DNA of 64,000 bases from positions 930,001 through 994,000 of the forward strand of contig NZ_LIVQ01000002.1 of NCBI RefSeq assembly GCF_001905445.1, written 5' to 3'. Positions 25,507 to 32,534 of the stretch are shown in pieces. The notes under the pieces were generated by a model, which saw nothing but the letters and a program-made list of their open reading frames with translations, did no database searches and had not been told where the DNA came from. Position numbers and translations under genes: made by a program. Each line of letters opens with the position of its first letter. Position 1 is the stretch's first letter. Source of the stretch: Streptomyces sp. CB00455 (GTDB lineage Bacteria > Actinomycetota > Actinomycetes > Streptomycetales > Streptomycetaceae).

Positions 25507-26562
25507 TCAGATGCTGACGCCGACCGTCACCGGTTCGTTGACCAGGGTGACGCCGAAGGCCGCGTGGACGCCCGCGACGACCTCGCGGGCCAGGGTGATG
25601 AGGTCCTCGGTGGTGGCCTCGCCGCGGTTGGTGAGGGCGAGGGTGTGCTTGGTGGAGATGCGCGCGGGACCGGAGCCGTACCCCTTGGTGAAGCCGGCCT
25701 TGTCGATCAGCCAGGCGGCGCTGGTCTTCGTACGGCCGTCGCCCGCGGGGTAGGCCGGCGGGGCGGCGGCGGCGCCGAGGCGGTCCTGGACGCGGGCGAG
25801 GAAGGCGGCGTACGCCTCGTCGGTCAGGATCGGGTTGTGGAAGAAGGAGCCGGCCGACCAGGTGTCGTGGTCGGCGGGGTCGAGGACCATGCCCTTCCCG
25901 GCGCGCAGGCGCAGGACGGTCTCGCGGGCGGCCGCGGCGGGGACCCGGTCTCCGGCCCCTACGCCGAGGGCGCGCGCGGTCTCGGGGTACTTGATCGGCG
26001 CGGAGAGGCCGCCGGCGTCCTCCAGGGCGAAGCGCACGCGCAGGACGACGTAGCGCCCGGGCTGGTCCTTGAAGGTGCTGTTGCGGTACCGGAAGGCGCA
26101 TGCGGCGGCGCTCAGGGTGACCGTCTCGCGGCGGCTGCGGTCGTAGGCGACGACCTCGGTGATCGTGTCGCACACCTCCTGGCCGTACGCGCCGACGTTC
26201 TGGATCGGAGTGGCACCGGCGGAGCCGGGGATCCCCGCGAGGCACTCGACGCCCGCGAGGCCCGCCTCGACGGTGCGGGCGACGGCGTCGCTCCAGTTCT
26301 CGCCGGCGGCGAGCTCCAGGGTGGTGCCGTCCAGGGTGAAGCCGGTGGTGGCGATGCGCAGGGCGGTGCCGTCGAAGCCCTGGTCGCCGATGACCAGGTT
26401 GCTGCCGCCACCGATGATCAGGAGCGGGGTGCCGCTGTCGTCCGCGGCGCGGACGGCGGCGATCACCTCGTCGTCGGTGGTCGCGGTGACCAGCCGGCTG
26501 GCGGGGCCGCCGAGACGGAAGGTGGTCAGCGGGGCGAGGGGGGCGTCGTGGAGTTCCTGCAC
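25507..26562 (-). CDS. murB: UDP-N-acetylenolpyruvoylglucosamine reductase
   Basis: Second committed step of peptidoglycan precursor synthesis (NADPH/FAD-dependent formation of UDP-MurNAc). The GTG start at 26562 gives 351 residues, the usual actinobacterial length. Visible motifs: TTFRLGGPASRL near residue 12, the FAD loop LLIIGGGSNLVIGDQGF near 45, GAYGQEVCDTI and YRNSTFK near 165, and the catalytic-Ser region SAGSFFHNPIL near 250. A longer frame upstream is low-complexity and rejected. No strong ribosome site is seen. Confidence 0.95.
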   Translation of the reverse strand: MQELHDAPLAPLTTFRLGGPASRLVTATTDDEVIAAVRAADDSGTPLLIIGGGSNLVIGDQGFDGTALRIATTGFTLDGTTLELAAGENWSDAVARTVEAGLAGVECLAGIPGSAGATPIQNVGAYGQEVCDTITEVVAYDRSRRETVTLSAAACAFRYRNSTFKDQPGRYVVLRVRFALEDAGGLSAPIKYPETARALGVGAGDRVPAAAARETVLRLRAGKGMVLDPADHDTWSAGSFFHNPILTDEAYAAFLARVQDRLGAAAAPPAYPAGDGRTKTSAAWLIDKAGFTKGYGSGPARISTKHTLALTNRGEATTEDLITLAREVVAGVHAAFGVTLVNEPVTVGVSI

Positions 26563-26865
26563 GTGGACAAGAGTACGGTCCGTGCCCCTCGCATCCCGGC
26601 GTGGCCACGGACCGGACCGGGCCGAGTGGTCCGGGCGGCGGACGGGACCGGCCCGGATGGCGGACGGGCGGACCGGCCGGACGGACGGACCGGCCGGACG
26701 GTCACGAGCCGGCCCGGCCGGCCCGTCACCGAACGTCCCACCCTTCACCGACGGCCGGCCCGTGCCCGAACGGCCGGCCTGGAGCGGCCGGCCCGGACCG
26801 CGGGTCGGCGGGCGGTCCGCCGCCCGGCCCCCGGAGCCCCTCCGGGCCCGGGCGGGAGGGCGGGA
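26563..26865. other. G+C-rich spacer between the MFS gene and murB
   Basis: 303 bp with clustered CCGGCC/GGACGG short repeats (26610-26860, for example GGACGGACGGACCGGCCGGACG). No gene or clear promoter is recognised; the repeats offer many small hairpins that could act as a diffuse terminator for the MFS gene. Confidence 0.5.
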
Positions 26866-28329
26866 TCAGCCGGCCGCGGGCACCTTCCGCGGCGTCACGG
26901 CCTGCGGGGCGGGGTCCGCGAGGGCCGGACCGGCGGGTGCGGGCCGCGCCTTGCGCGGCAGCAGCAGGGCGAGGGCGGAGGCCAGGGCCACGGCGCCGGC
27001 CCCGATCCACAGGGCCGGGACGGTGCCGTCGGTGAAGGCCTGCGGGGATTCGTAGCCGCCCTGGGCGGAGAAGACGGAGGCCAGGACCGCGACCCCGAGC
27101 GATCCGCCGACCTCGCGCAGGGCGTTGTTGGTTCCGGACGCCTTGCCCTGGTCGGCGGGGGCCACCGTGGACATCAGCACGTTGGCGGCGGGCGCGAAGT
27201 AGAGGGCCATGCCGATCCCGCTGAGGATCAGTGGGGGCAGCTGGGTGGCGTACGACATGTCGGTGCTCAGCGTCGCCGCGAACCAGCCGAGGCCGAGGGC
27301 CTGGAACGCCAGCCCGGCGGCGACGACGGGACGGCCGCCGATGCGGTCGGAGAGGATCCCGGCGAAGGGCGCGACGATCATCGGCATGCCGGTCCAGGGG
27401 AGCATGCGCAGGCCGGCTTCGGCGGGCGAGTAGCCGGCCACGCCCTGGAAGAACTGGCTGAGCAGGAAGATCGAGCCGAACATGCCCAGGAACATCAGCA
27501 GGCTGGCCATGTTGATCCCGAGGAAGCCGCGGTTCTGGAAGAGCCGCATGGGGAGCATCGGGTTGGGGTGGCGGAAGCCGTGGTGGATGAAGCCGCCGAC
27601 GAGCACCGCTCCGAGGACTAGCCCGCAGAGGACGGGAGCGCTGGTCCAGCCTTCGGAGTTGGCGTTGACCAGGCCGTAGACGATGCCGAAAAGGCCGCCG
27701 CTGACGAGCAGGGTGCCCCGGAAGTCGAGGCGGGACCCGGGGGCGGTGGACTCCGTGAGCCGCAGCCGGGCGAGCGGTATCAGGGCCACGCCTATCGGGA
27801 CGTTCAGCCAGAAGATCCATTGCCAGGAGATGTGCTCGGTGAGGCTGCCGCCGATGAGGGGGCCGCTGGCGACGGCGAGTCCGGTGACGGCGCCGTAGAT
27901 ACCGAGGGCCATGCCGCGGCGGGCGGCCGGGACGGCAGTGGTGAGCAAGGTCAGGGTGACCGGCATCATGATCGCGGCGCCGACACCCTGGACGGCACGG
28001 GCGGCGATGAGCTCGTTGATGCCGGGCGAGAGCGCGGCCGCGGCGGACGCACCGGTGAAGATCGCGAGCCCGGTGACGAACAGCCGCCGTCGCCCGAACC
28101 GGTCACCGAGCGCGGCGCCGAACAGCAGGAGGACGGCGAAGGTGAGCGTGTACGCGTTCACCGTCCACTCCAGGTCCTCCAGCTTGCCGCCGAGATCACC
28201 GCGGATGGCGGGCAGGGCGGTGGTGACGACGAGGTTGTCCAGGGCAGCCATGAAACTGGCGACGGCGGTGAGTACGAGGGCCCAGACGGCGGGCCCCCGG
28301 AGCTTTGTATCCGGGTCTGGCGTGTTCAC
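26866..28329 (-). CDS. MFS drug-efflux transporter, DHA2 (EmrB/QacA) type
   Basis: Predicted proton-coupled multidrug exporter with 14 membrane helices, 487 residues. Seen: helix 1 motif ALDNLVVTTALPAI (motif D1, residues 28-41), motif A GDRFGRRR near 75, and antiporter motif C GLAVASGPLIGG near 147. The C-terminal tail is Pro/Ala-rich and cytoplasmic. It lies downstream of a divergent-looking operator (28348-28367) that matches one in front of the tetR gene, so expression is expected to be repressed by that TetR until a substrate binds. Confidence 0.92.
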   Translation of the reverse strand: MNTPDPDTKLRGPAVWALVLTAVASFMAALDNLVVTTALPAIRGDLGGKLEDLEWTVNAYTLTFAVLLLFGAALGDRFGRRRLFVTGLAIFTGASAAAALSPGINELIAARAVQGVGAAIMMPVTLTLLTTAVPAARRGMALGIYGAVTGLAVASGPLIGGSLTEHISWQWIFWLNVPIGVALIPLARLRLTESTAPGSRLDFRGTLLVSGGLFGIVYGLVNANSEGWTSAPVLCGLVLGAVLVGGFIHHGFRHPNPMLPMRLFQNRGFLGINMASLLMFLGMFGSIFLLSQFFQGVAGYSPAEAGLRMLPWTGMPMIVAPFAGILSDRIGGRPVVAAGLAFQALGLGWFAATLSTDMSYATQLPPLILSGIGMALYFAPAANVLMSTVAPADQGKASGTNNALREVGGSLGVAVLASVFSAQGGYESPQAFTDGTVPALWIGAGAVALASALALLLPRKARPAPAGPALADPAPQAVTPRKVPAAG

Positions 28330-28347
28330 GGTTTCCCCCTGGAGCTT

Positions 28348-28367
28348 GTTAGTTATTGCTGACTAAC
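28348..28367. promoter_or_regulatory. TetR operator upstream of the MFS gene
   Basis: GTTAGT-N8-ACTAAC inverted repeat, 18 bp before the MFS start codon. The same half-sites with the same 8-bp spacing recur at 29160-29179 in front of tetR. AT-rich against the surrounding DNA. Confidence 0.75.
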
Positions 28368-28515
28368 TTCGGTGACAGCGGAGTGCGCGCAGGGCGCGGG
28401 GCGCGGAGTACGCAGAGAGTGCAGGACGCGCAGGGAGTGCAGGCAGAACAGGTGGGACTGGCAGGACAAGTGGGACAGGTGGGGTAGCAGAGGCCGGCGG
28501 CAGGGAGGGAGGACC

Positions 28516-29151
28516 TCACCCTACGGAAGGGTCGGCGCCGCTCGCCGTCCCGGCTACGACGTCGCCCCGGGCGGCTGCTTCGGCGTCACTGTCGGCCTCG
28601 GCCTGATCCTTGTGGGACCGCACCCCTTCCCAGACCCGATGCCCCGGCGGGAAGCCCATGGCGGCGAGGGTGTTGATGAGCATCCCTGAGGCCATGAAGG
28701 AGGTCGTCTCCTCGACGTCGCCTCCGAGTGGCCCATGGACGGTGTCCCAGAGCCGCATCCACCCGGCCCGCACCATCTCCCCGAACTCCGGCTCCCCGGC
28801 GGCCTCGGCTGCGGCGACGGTCACATGGATCTGGAGCTGCATCTGCAACTTGTCGGGATGGTCCGTGATCAGCTGCCTGTACGCCGCCGCCATGGCCTTC
28901 CGGGCATCCTCCCCGCGCAACCCCTCGCCCGCTCCCTCGAAGGCGAGCCGGATGTCTTCCGTGCACCGCACGGCGGCAGCAAGGAAGATCGCCTGCTTGT
29001 TGGGGAAGAGCCGGAAGAGGTACGGCTGCGAGACACCCACCCGCTTGGCGATCACCTCGGTGGACGTCCCGTAGTAGCCGCCTCGGGCGAACTCATACAT
29101 GGCCGCCCGAATGACGCTCTCGCGCCGCTCCTCTGCGCTCATCCTTGCCAT
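28516..29151 (-). CDS. TetR-family transcriptional repressor
   Basis: A 211-residue one-component regulator. The N-terminal helix-turn-helix (residues about 10-55) includes RRESVIRAAMYEFARGGYYGTSTEVIAKRVGVSQPYLFRLFPNK. The C-terminal ligand domain has a FMASGMLINTLAAMG segment. It lies directly upstream of the MFS gene on the same strand, and both genes have identical operator half-sites, so it should control itself and the pump. The start at 29151 lacks a Shine-Dalgarno; ATG at the fourth codon is an alternative. Confidence 0.92.
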   Translation of the reverse strand: MARMSAEERRESVIRAAMYEFARGGYYGTSTEVIAKRVGVSQPYLFRLFPNKQAIFLAAAVRCTEDIRLAFEGAGEGLRGEDARKAMAAAYRQLITDHPDKLQMQLQIHVTVAAAEAAGEPEFGEMVRAGWMRLWDTVHGPLGGDVEETTSFMASGMLINTLAAMGFPPGHRVWEGVRSHKDQAEADSDAEAAARGDVVAGTASGADPSVG

Positions 29152-29159
29152 GGAACTAA

Positions 29160-29179
29160 GTTAGTACTCAATCACTAAC
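29160..29179. promoter_or_regulatory. TetR operator upstream of the tetR gene
   Basis: GTTAGT-N8-ACTAAC inverted repeat starting 9 bp upstream of the tetR ATG, overlapping where its promoter must lie. Same half-sites and spacing as the site before the MFS gene, which supports autoregulation. Confidence 0.75.
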
Positions 29180-29380
29180 TAGACAAGGGGTGGGTGGGTG
29201 CGGTGGGTGGAGTACGGGGCTGGGCGGGCGGCGGGTGAGAGCCGGGCGGGGGCTACGGGGGCTGTGCCGGGCGGGGTCAGGGAGGGCCGGGCGGGGGCTT
29301 CGGGGGGGCGGGGGCTGTGCGCCGGTCGGTGTCACGGACAGTCGGGGTGGCTTCGGGAGGCGGGGTCCGCGCTGGTCGGT

Positions 29381-29678
29381 GTCAGGGATGGGTTGGGGGT
29401 TTCCCGGCAGTCTCATCGTCTCTCCGTGTCGGGCCGGGCCCTCAAGGGCGCTCCCTGCGGTCGCGTCGCTTCGCGATGTCGCTGCGCTCCACCCTTGACC
29501 GCCCGTCCCGCCCCGGACATACGAAGACTGCCGGGAACCCCCCAAAGGAACGGGCCGGGGGACAGAGAGGCATACGGGGAGATCAGAGAGCCGACTGCCC
29601 GCTTCGGCGGGCACGTTCCCGCCCGGGCCCCATAGGCAGGCACGCCCCGGGTCGGGGGGCGCATCAGATCGCTACACA
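29381..29678. repeat. left arm of a ~300-bp inverted repeat
   Basis: Its reverse complement recurs at 30220-30514 with only scattered differences (by eye above 90% identity). It contains a sub-hairpin GCCCGCTTCGGCGGGC and ends near CAGATCGCTACACA. More weakly matching G-rich sequence extends the arm to about 29217. Confidence 0.9.
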
Positions 29679-30104
29679 CTTGCTCTCAGCTCAGCGACTG
29701 CCACTCCCTTGGGGCTGGGCATAAGCGTCACGGCCCGCCCACTGCCCTCACCTGCCCCTCATCGACCGCGACAGCGGGTAGTTGGGGGCAAGAAGGCAAT
29801 GGAAAGGCCGAGAGGCGCAGGAGAGAGCGGAGAGGCCCCTGGAGAGAGCCCGGGAGGAGCCCGGCGATGGAGTGGGGAGCGCGCGAGGAGGGGTGGAGAG
29901 GAGCGGGGAGTGCCGAGGAGGACTGGTAAGGGGCCGGAGGGGGCGCTTGAGCGCCCTTCGGGCGGCTCAGCGAGCCCTGCCGGAGTCTGACGCTGAACTT
30001 TTCAACGCCACAGTCCGTCAGTCGGCTTTCCCGCTCCCACCTGGGCGCCAAATGCGGGCAAACTGCCCGCAGTCGCCGTCCCGGATACGTGTGGAGCAAC
30101 CTGA

Positions 30105-30234
30105 GGCGGCTTATGCCCGGCCACGAGCAGGTGGCAGCCGCCATGCAGGCGACGTGCGTAGCGATCTGTGGCGGCCTATGCCCGGTCACAAGCAGGTGGC
30201 AGCCGCCATGCAAGAGCACTGTGTAGCGATCTGA
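30105..30234. repeat. 65-bp tandem repeat, two copies
   Basis: Units 30105-30169 and 30170-30234 both run GGCGGC-TATGCCCGG...GCAGGTGGCAGCCGCCATGCA...GTAGCGATCTG with about nine differences. The last bases of unit 2 enter the right arm of the long inverted repeat. Confidence 0.85.
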
Positions 30235-30514
30235 TGCGCCCCCCGACCCGGGGCGTGCCTGCCTACGGGCCCGGGCGGGAACATGCCCGCCGAAGCGGGC
30301 AGTCGGCTCTCTGATCTCCCCGTGTATCCATCTGAGAGCCGGCCCGTTCCTTTGGGGGGTTCCCGGCAGTCTTCGTATGTCCGGGGCGGGACGGGCGGTC
30401 AAGGGTGGAGCGCAGCGACATCGCGAAGCGACGCGACGAAGGGGCGCCCTTGAGGGCCCGGCCCGACACGGAGAGACGATGAGACTGACGGGAAACCCCC
30501 AACCCATCCCTGAC
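30220..30514. repeat. right arm of the ~300-bp inverted repeat
   Basis: Reverse complement of 29381-29678 with small indels, separated from it by about 540 bp. Weaker similarity continues outward to about 30655, immediately next to the hadB stop. Confidence 0.9.
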
Positions 30515-30652
30515 ACCGACCAGCGCGGACCCCGCCCCCGAAGCCCCCGCCCGCCCCTCCGCGACCCCGACCGGCACAGACCCCGCCCCCCGAAGCCCCC
30601 GCCCGGCTCTCCGTGGCCCCGCCCGGCACAGCTCTCGCCCCCGCCCCCGCCC

Positions 30653-31081
30653 TCAGCCCAGCTCGACCACCGCGCGGGACATGCCCAGGACCTTCTGGCC
30701 GGCGCTCGTTGCCGTCAGGTCGACGCGGACGCGGTTGTCGTCCAGCTTGGCCGCGACCTTGGCGGTGACTTCGATCAGGCCGCCCTGGTCGTCGTTCGGG
30801 ACCACGACCGGCTTGGTGAAGCGGACGCCGTACTCGACCACCGCGCCCGGGTCGCCGACCCAGTCGGTGACCACGCGGATCGCCTCGGCCATGGTGAACA
30901 TGCCGTGCGCGATCACGTCCGGCAGTCCCACCTCCTTGGCGAACTTCTCGTTCCAGTGGATCGGGTTGAAGTCACCCGACGCACCGGCGTAGCGCACGAG
31001 GGTCGCCCGCGTCACGGGGAAGGACGCGGCCGGCAGCTCGGTTCCGACCTCGACGTCGGCGTACTGGATCTGCGCTGCCAT
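30653..31081 (-). CDS. hadB: (3R)-hydroxyacyl-ACP dehydratase subunit, MaoC/HadB type
   Basis: Hot-dog fold dehydratase subunit, 142 residues. The hydratase-2 motif is intact in GDFNPIHW (Asp and His catalytic pair near residues 37 and 42), followed by HGMFTMA. It starts one base after the hadA stop, so the two are coupled and likely form a heterodimer in which HadB carries catalysis. In mycobacteria HadAB serves the FAS-II mycolate pathway; Streptomyces makes no mycolates, so here fatty-acid or other acyl chain dehydration is inferred. Confidence 0.9.
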   Translation of the reverse strand: MAAQIQYADVEVGTELPAASFPVTRATLVRYAGASGDFNPIHWNEKFAKEVGLPDVIAHGMFTMAEAIRVVTDWVGDPGAVVEYGVRFTKPVVVPNDDQGGLIEVTAKVAAKLDDNRVRVDLTATSAGQKVLGMSRAVVELG

Positions 31082-31082
31082 G

Positions 31083-31535
31083 TCAGGCCTCCTGGGGGGC
31101 GCGGGAGACGAGCTTCGTCCAGGCCGTCACCACGTGCTCGCCGGTCTCGTCGTGGACCTCGCCGCGGATGTCGATGATGTCGTTGCCCGCGAGGGACTTC
31201 ACGGCCTCGATCGTGGAGGTCACCGTGAGCCGGTCACCGGCCCGCACCGGGCGGGAGTACGCGAACTTCTGGTCGCCGTGGACGACGCGGCTGTAGTCCA
31301 GCCCCAGCTGCGGGTCCTCGATGACCTGCCCGGCAGCCGTGAACGTGATCGCGAACACGAAAGTCGGCGGAGCGATCACATCGGGGTAGCCGTGCGCCTT
31401 GGCGGCTTCGGGATCGGTGTAGACGGGATTGGCGTCACCCACCGCGACCGCGAATTCGCGGATCTTCTCCCGGCCGACCTCGTACGGATCGGTGGGCGGG
31501 TAGCTCCGCCCCACGAAGGACTGGTCGAGAGTCAT
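31083..31535 (-). CDS. hadA: MaoC-like dehydratase partner subunit, HadA type
   Basis: Partner of HadB, 150 residues from ATG 31535, which has AGGAGG at good spacing. The equivalent of the catalytic motif reads GDANPVYTD, with Tyr where HadB has His, so this subunit is expected to be structural and to hold the acyl chain, as in the mycobacterial HadA. Conserved N-terminal MaoC segment SYPPTDPYEVGREKIREFA. It follows rpmG with a 200-bp gap containing the rpmG terminator. Confidence 0.9.
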   Translation of the reverse strand: MTLDQSFVGRSYPPTDPYEVGREKIREFAVAVGDANPVYTDPEAAKAHGYPDVIAPPTFVFAITFTAAGQVIEDPQLGLDYSRVVHGDQKFAYSRPVRAGDRLTVTSTIEAVKSLAGNDIIDIRGEVHDETGEHVVTAWTKLVSRAPQEA

Positions 31536-31667
31536 GCTCACTACCTCCTGATGAAGGGACACGAATGACACGAAGACAGATGCAATGACAAGACAAGTGC
31601 CAAGACCACTGCCGGTACAACCATGAACATCGACAAAGACCGGCACGCGAGTGTGCCGGAAAACGAC

Positions 31668-31702
31668 ACGAGGCCGCCCCCCAATGAAGGGGACGACCTC
31701 GT
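31668..31702 (-). terminator. hairpin terminator after rpmG
   Basis: ACGAGG-CG-CCCC arms mirrored by GGGG-CG-CCTCGT around AATGA (14-bp arms with one mismatch) begin 32 bp past the rpmG stop. Confidence 0.75.
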
Positions 31703-31733
31703 GACGGTGCCTGTATTCGAGACTTCGCTGGGG

Positions 31734-31898
31734 TCAGCGGGTCTCGCGGTGCGCGGTGTGCGAGTTGCAACGCGGGCAGTGCTTCTTCATCTCAAGACGG
31801 TCCGGGTCGTTACGCCGGTTCTTCTTGGTGATGTAGTTCCGCTCCTTGCACTCCACGCAGGCCAGCGTGATCTTCGGGCGGACGTCGGTGGCAGCCAC
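31734..31898 (-). CDS. rpmG: 50S ribosomal protein L33 (zinc-binding type)
   Basis: Small ribosomal protein, 54 residues, too short for standard ORF cut-offs. The GTG start at 31898 follows AAGGAG. Sequence: [20 protein letters not shown] then a basic stretch and [14 protein letters not shown]. The two CxxC pairs mark the zinc-containing (C+) form. A TATAGT -10 box on minus (31917-31922) lies 19 nt upstream, so the leader is very short. Order rpmG-hadA-hadB matches the mycobacterial locus. Confidence 0.95.
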   Translation of the reverse strand: MAATDVRPKITLACVECKERNYITKKNRRNDPDRLEMKKHCPRCNSHTAHRETR

Positions 31899-31944
31899 GT
31901 GAGTGCTCCTTGACGGACTATAGGACGGATGAACGCATAAAAGA

Positions 31945-31980
31945 GTAGCCGATCGGGAGACCGACCCCGCAATCGGCTAC
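31945..31980 (-). terminator. terminator after the tRNA-Thr/tRNA-Met unit
   Basis: Perfect 9-bp arms (GTAGCCGAT / ATCGGCTAC) with further internal pairing, followed on minus by TCTTTTATG. It lies 8 bp beyond the tRNA-Met gene and upstream of the rpmG promoter. Confidence 0.8.
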
Positions 31981-31987
31981 TGTGTGT

Positions 31988-32059
31988 AGCGGCGACCGGA
32001 CTTGAACCGGTGACACAGCGATTATGAGCCGCTTGCTCTACCGACTGAGCTACGCCGCT
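31988..32059 (-). tRNA. tRNA-Met (CAT anticodon), elongator type
   Basis: 72-nt cloverleaf on minus: acceptor AGCGGCG/CGCCGCT fully paired (so elongator rather than initiator), D-arm GCTC...GAGC, anticodon loop CTCATAA, T-loop TTCAAGT. It is probably co-transcribed with tRNA-Thr 49 bp upstream. Confidence 0.95.
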
Positions 32060-32108
32060 TTGATGTGATCCGCTCCCCACCCGAGGGTGGGGAACCTCTC
32101 TCACCAGA

Positions 32109-32181
32109 GCCCCAATGCGGAATCGAACCGCAGACCTTCTCCTTACCATGGAGACGCTCTACCGACTGAGCTATTGGGGCG
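32109..32181 (-). tRNA. tRNA-Thr (GGT anticodon)
   Basis: 73-nt cloverleaf on minus: acceptor GCCCCAA/TTGGGGC, D-arm GCTC...GAGC, anticodon stem TCTCC/GGAGA with loop ATGGTAA (anticodon GGT), T-loop TTCGATT. Neighbour of tRNA-Met and rpmG, as in mycobacteria. Confidence 0.95.
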
Positions 32182-32534
32182 AGCGAGGAAGACATTACAC
32201 GGTTGCCAGCCGTCGCCCAAATCCTTTGCGGGGACCGGACTCCGAGGGGGTCGGGAAGTCTTTCTTGATCAGTCCATCAGGGGCTCACCGGCCACTTCGG
32301 GCACGAAATGTGTGCGGGCTCACATCGCCTCCCTCCTCCGAGGAGCCGTCGCGCGCTGCCGGAGCGCGCCCTCGCTCGGTACGTCGCCCAGGCACGTTCG
32401 GGACCACACCGGTACGACTATTTCGCTCCTCCGCGAGGCGGGCTCTCCCGCGCCCTAGGCTCTGAGCACGCTGCGTGATCTTGGGCCGCGGGCGCGGCCA
32501 GGGCCCAGACCGCCCGAGCCCCCGCAGGAGCGCG
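32182..32534. other. divergent spacer between tRNA-Thr and the amidohydrolase-like gene
   Basis: 353 bp holding the promoter of the tRNA unit (minus) and of the plus-strand gene. No gene, long repeat or clear consensus promoter is seen; several short ORFs are spurious. Confidence 0.5.

Larger units (their letters stand above)
29152..30652. other. 1.5-kb non-coding region with long inverted repeat
   Basis: Between hadB and tetR no credible gene is seen. Structure in order: tetR operator; G-rich outer part of the left arm (29217-29380); left core arm (29381-29678); a spacer with a purine-rich tract (about 29800-29930) and a 65-bp tandem repeat (30105-30234); right core arm (30220-30514); C-rich outer right part to about 30655. 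The ORFs on both strands come from the mirrored arms and differ by frameshifts between arms, which argues against coding. Confidence 0.7.

Noticed and set aside
29800..29960. Purine-rich tract as a possible gene start or triplex element
   Set aside because: No coding periodicity or mirror symmetry of note; too little evidence to report separately.
29198..30577. Possible small proteins in the inverted-repeat region (for example 29198-29635 plus, 30263-30577 minus)
   Set aside because: The mirrored ORFs arise from the inverted repeat and fall out of frame between arms; no ribosome sites or recognisable domains.
29217..30655. Insertion sequence or composite transposon
   Set aside because: Inverted arms are present but no transposase, no target-site duplication and no coding cargo are visible.
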